5,593 nucleotides of DNA from an uncultured Eubacteriales bacterium (GTDB lineage: Bacteria; Bacillota; Clostridia; Oscillospirales; Oscillospiraceae). Below are positions 5,418 to 5,593 of the stretch, one piece after another. Each line of letters starts with the position of its first letter. Within the stretch, counting starts at the first letter, position 1. Both the position numbers and the translations under genes were made by a program. The stretch spans positions 1 to 5,593 of the forward strand of contig CABSFY010000114.1 in NCBI GenBank assembly GCA_902477055.1, read 5' to 3'. A model generated the notes under the pieces. It was given only the letters and a program-made list of their open reading frames with translations, was not told the origin of the DNA and did not search any database.

Positions 5418-5593
5418 GCTCGCTGTACCCGCCACAAGCGGCGCTCACAAACGTCCCCGCTTGACGGTCGGGGCGAAGCGACGTAGGAATTTCATGTAAA
5501 ATGTTTCGGATTTTCCGGAGCTTTCCGAAAGCCTCAGAGCAGCTTGTCAAAAAAGTCCTCACGGACTTTTCCGACAAGCTGCTTTCAAAATTG
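5418..5593. other. Gene-free, hairpin-dense right edge
   Basis: No convincing coding sequence on either strand. The stretch contains several short inverted repeats: CCCCG (5455-5459) with CGGGG (5469-5473), TTTCGGA (5504-5510) with TCCGAAA (5524-5530), and the large palindrome at 5538-5583. A 68-codon minus-strand frame (5371-5577) crosses the terminator and all these repeats and is not believed to be a gene. Continuation past the right edge is unknown. Confidence 0.55.
5538..5583. repeat. Large palindrome (possible dispersed palindromic repeat or terminator)
   Basis: The 11-bp arm AGCAGCTTGTC (5538-5548) is the exact reverse complement of 5573-5583. Inside, AAAAGTCC (5551-5558) pairs with GGACTTTT (5563-5570) around a TCAC loop, and a 2x2 internal loop (AA opposite CC) separates the two helices. 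In all, 19 base pairs lie within 46 nt. No clean T-tract follows on either strand, so it is better described as a palindromic element than as an ordinary terminator. It could act on a gene to the right that is not in view. Confidence 0.65.

Noticed and set aside
4715..5437. 240-codon minus-strand frame over the zinc-ribbon gene
   Set aside because: It runs through the terminator hairpin and opposes a gene with clear CxxC motifs and membrane segments; shadow composition.
5371..5577. 68-codon minus-strand frame at the right edge
   Set aside because: It consists of the terminator hairpin and nested inverted repeats read as codons. I see no credible start signal or domain; more likely part of a non-coding repeat.
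5418..5593. CRISPR array
   Set aside because: The repeats are inverted and differ from each other; there are no regularly spaced direct repeats.

Overview
The window looks like chromosomal DNA from a moderately GC-rich Firmicute, most likely a Clostridia member related to Oscillospiraceae/Ruminococcaceae. Grounds: every gene has a strong AGGAGG-like ribosome binding site, promoters are sigma-A type with 17-nt spacers, an HPr kinase/phosphorylase gene is present (typical of low-GC Gram-positives), and MetF lies next to a CooC-type nickel ATPase as in acetogen Wood-Ljungdahl loci. The taxon is an inference; no rRNA or other marker fixes it.

Left part, minus strand (1-1833). Reading leftwards: rpmB (ribosomal protein L28, TTG start) ends at a clear intrinsic terminator. 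A separate sigma-A promoter then drives metF (5,10-methylenetetrahydrofolate reductase), followed after 89 bp containing a long hairpin by a CooC-like P-loop ATPase that runs off the window edge. MetF (methyl branch) plus CooC (nickel loading of CO dehydrogenase/acetyl-CoA synthase) suggests that the rest of a Wood-Ljungdahl cluster lies beyond position 1.

Middle (1834-2035). This divergent spacer holds two back-to-back promoters, one for rpmB and one for hprK, with several TTGCA(A) motifs between and within them.

Right part, plus strand (2036-5305). hprK (HPr kinase/phosphorylase, carbon catabolite control) is followed after 23 bp by an amidohydrolase of the N-acyl-D-amino-acid deacylase type. 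A perfect consensus promoter (TTGACA, 17 nt, TATAAT) overlaps the stop codon of the amidohydrolase gene. It should drive a 58-residue two-helix membrane protein and a 158-residue zinc-ribbon membrane protein. A strong intrinsic terminator (5376-5417) ends the unit.

Right edge (5418-5593). No convincing gene; instead a run of short inverted repeats and a large palindrome (5538-5583), which may be a dispersed palindromic repeat.

Most of the window is ordinary housekeeping and metabolic sequence. I did not find a clearly new biological system. The points most worth a second look are the metF-cooC linkage, the ideal promoter serving two uncharacterised membrane proteins, and the hairpin-dense right edge.
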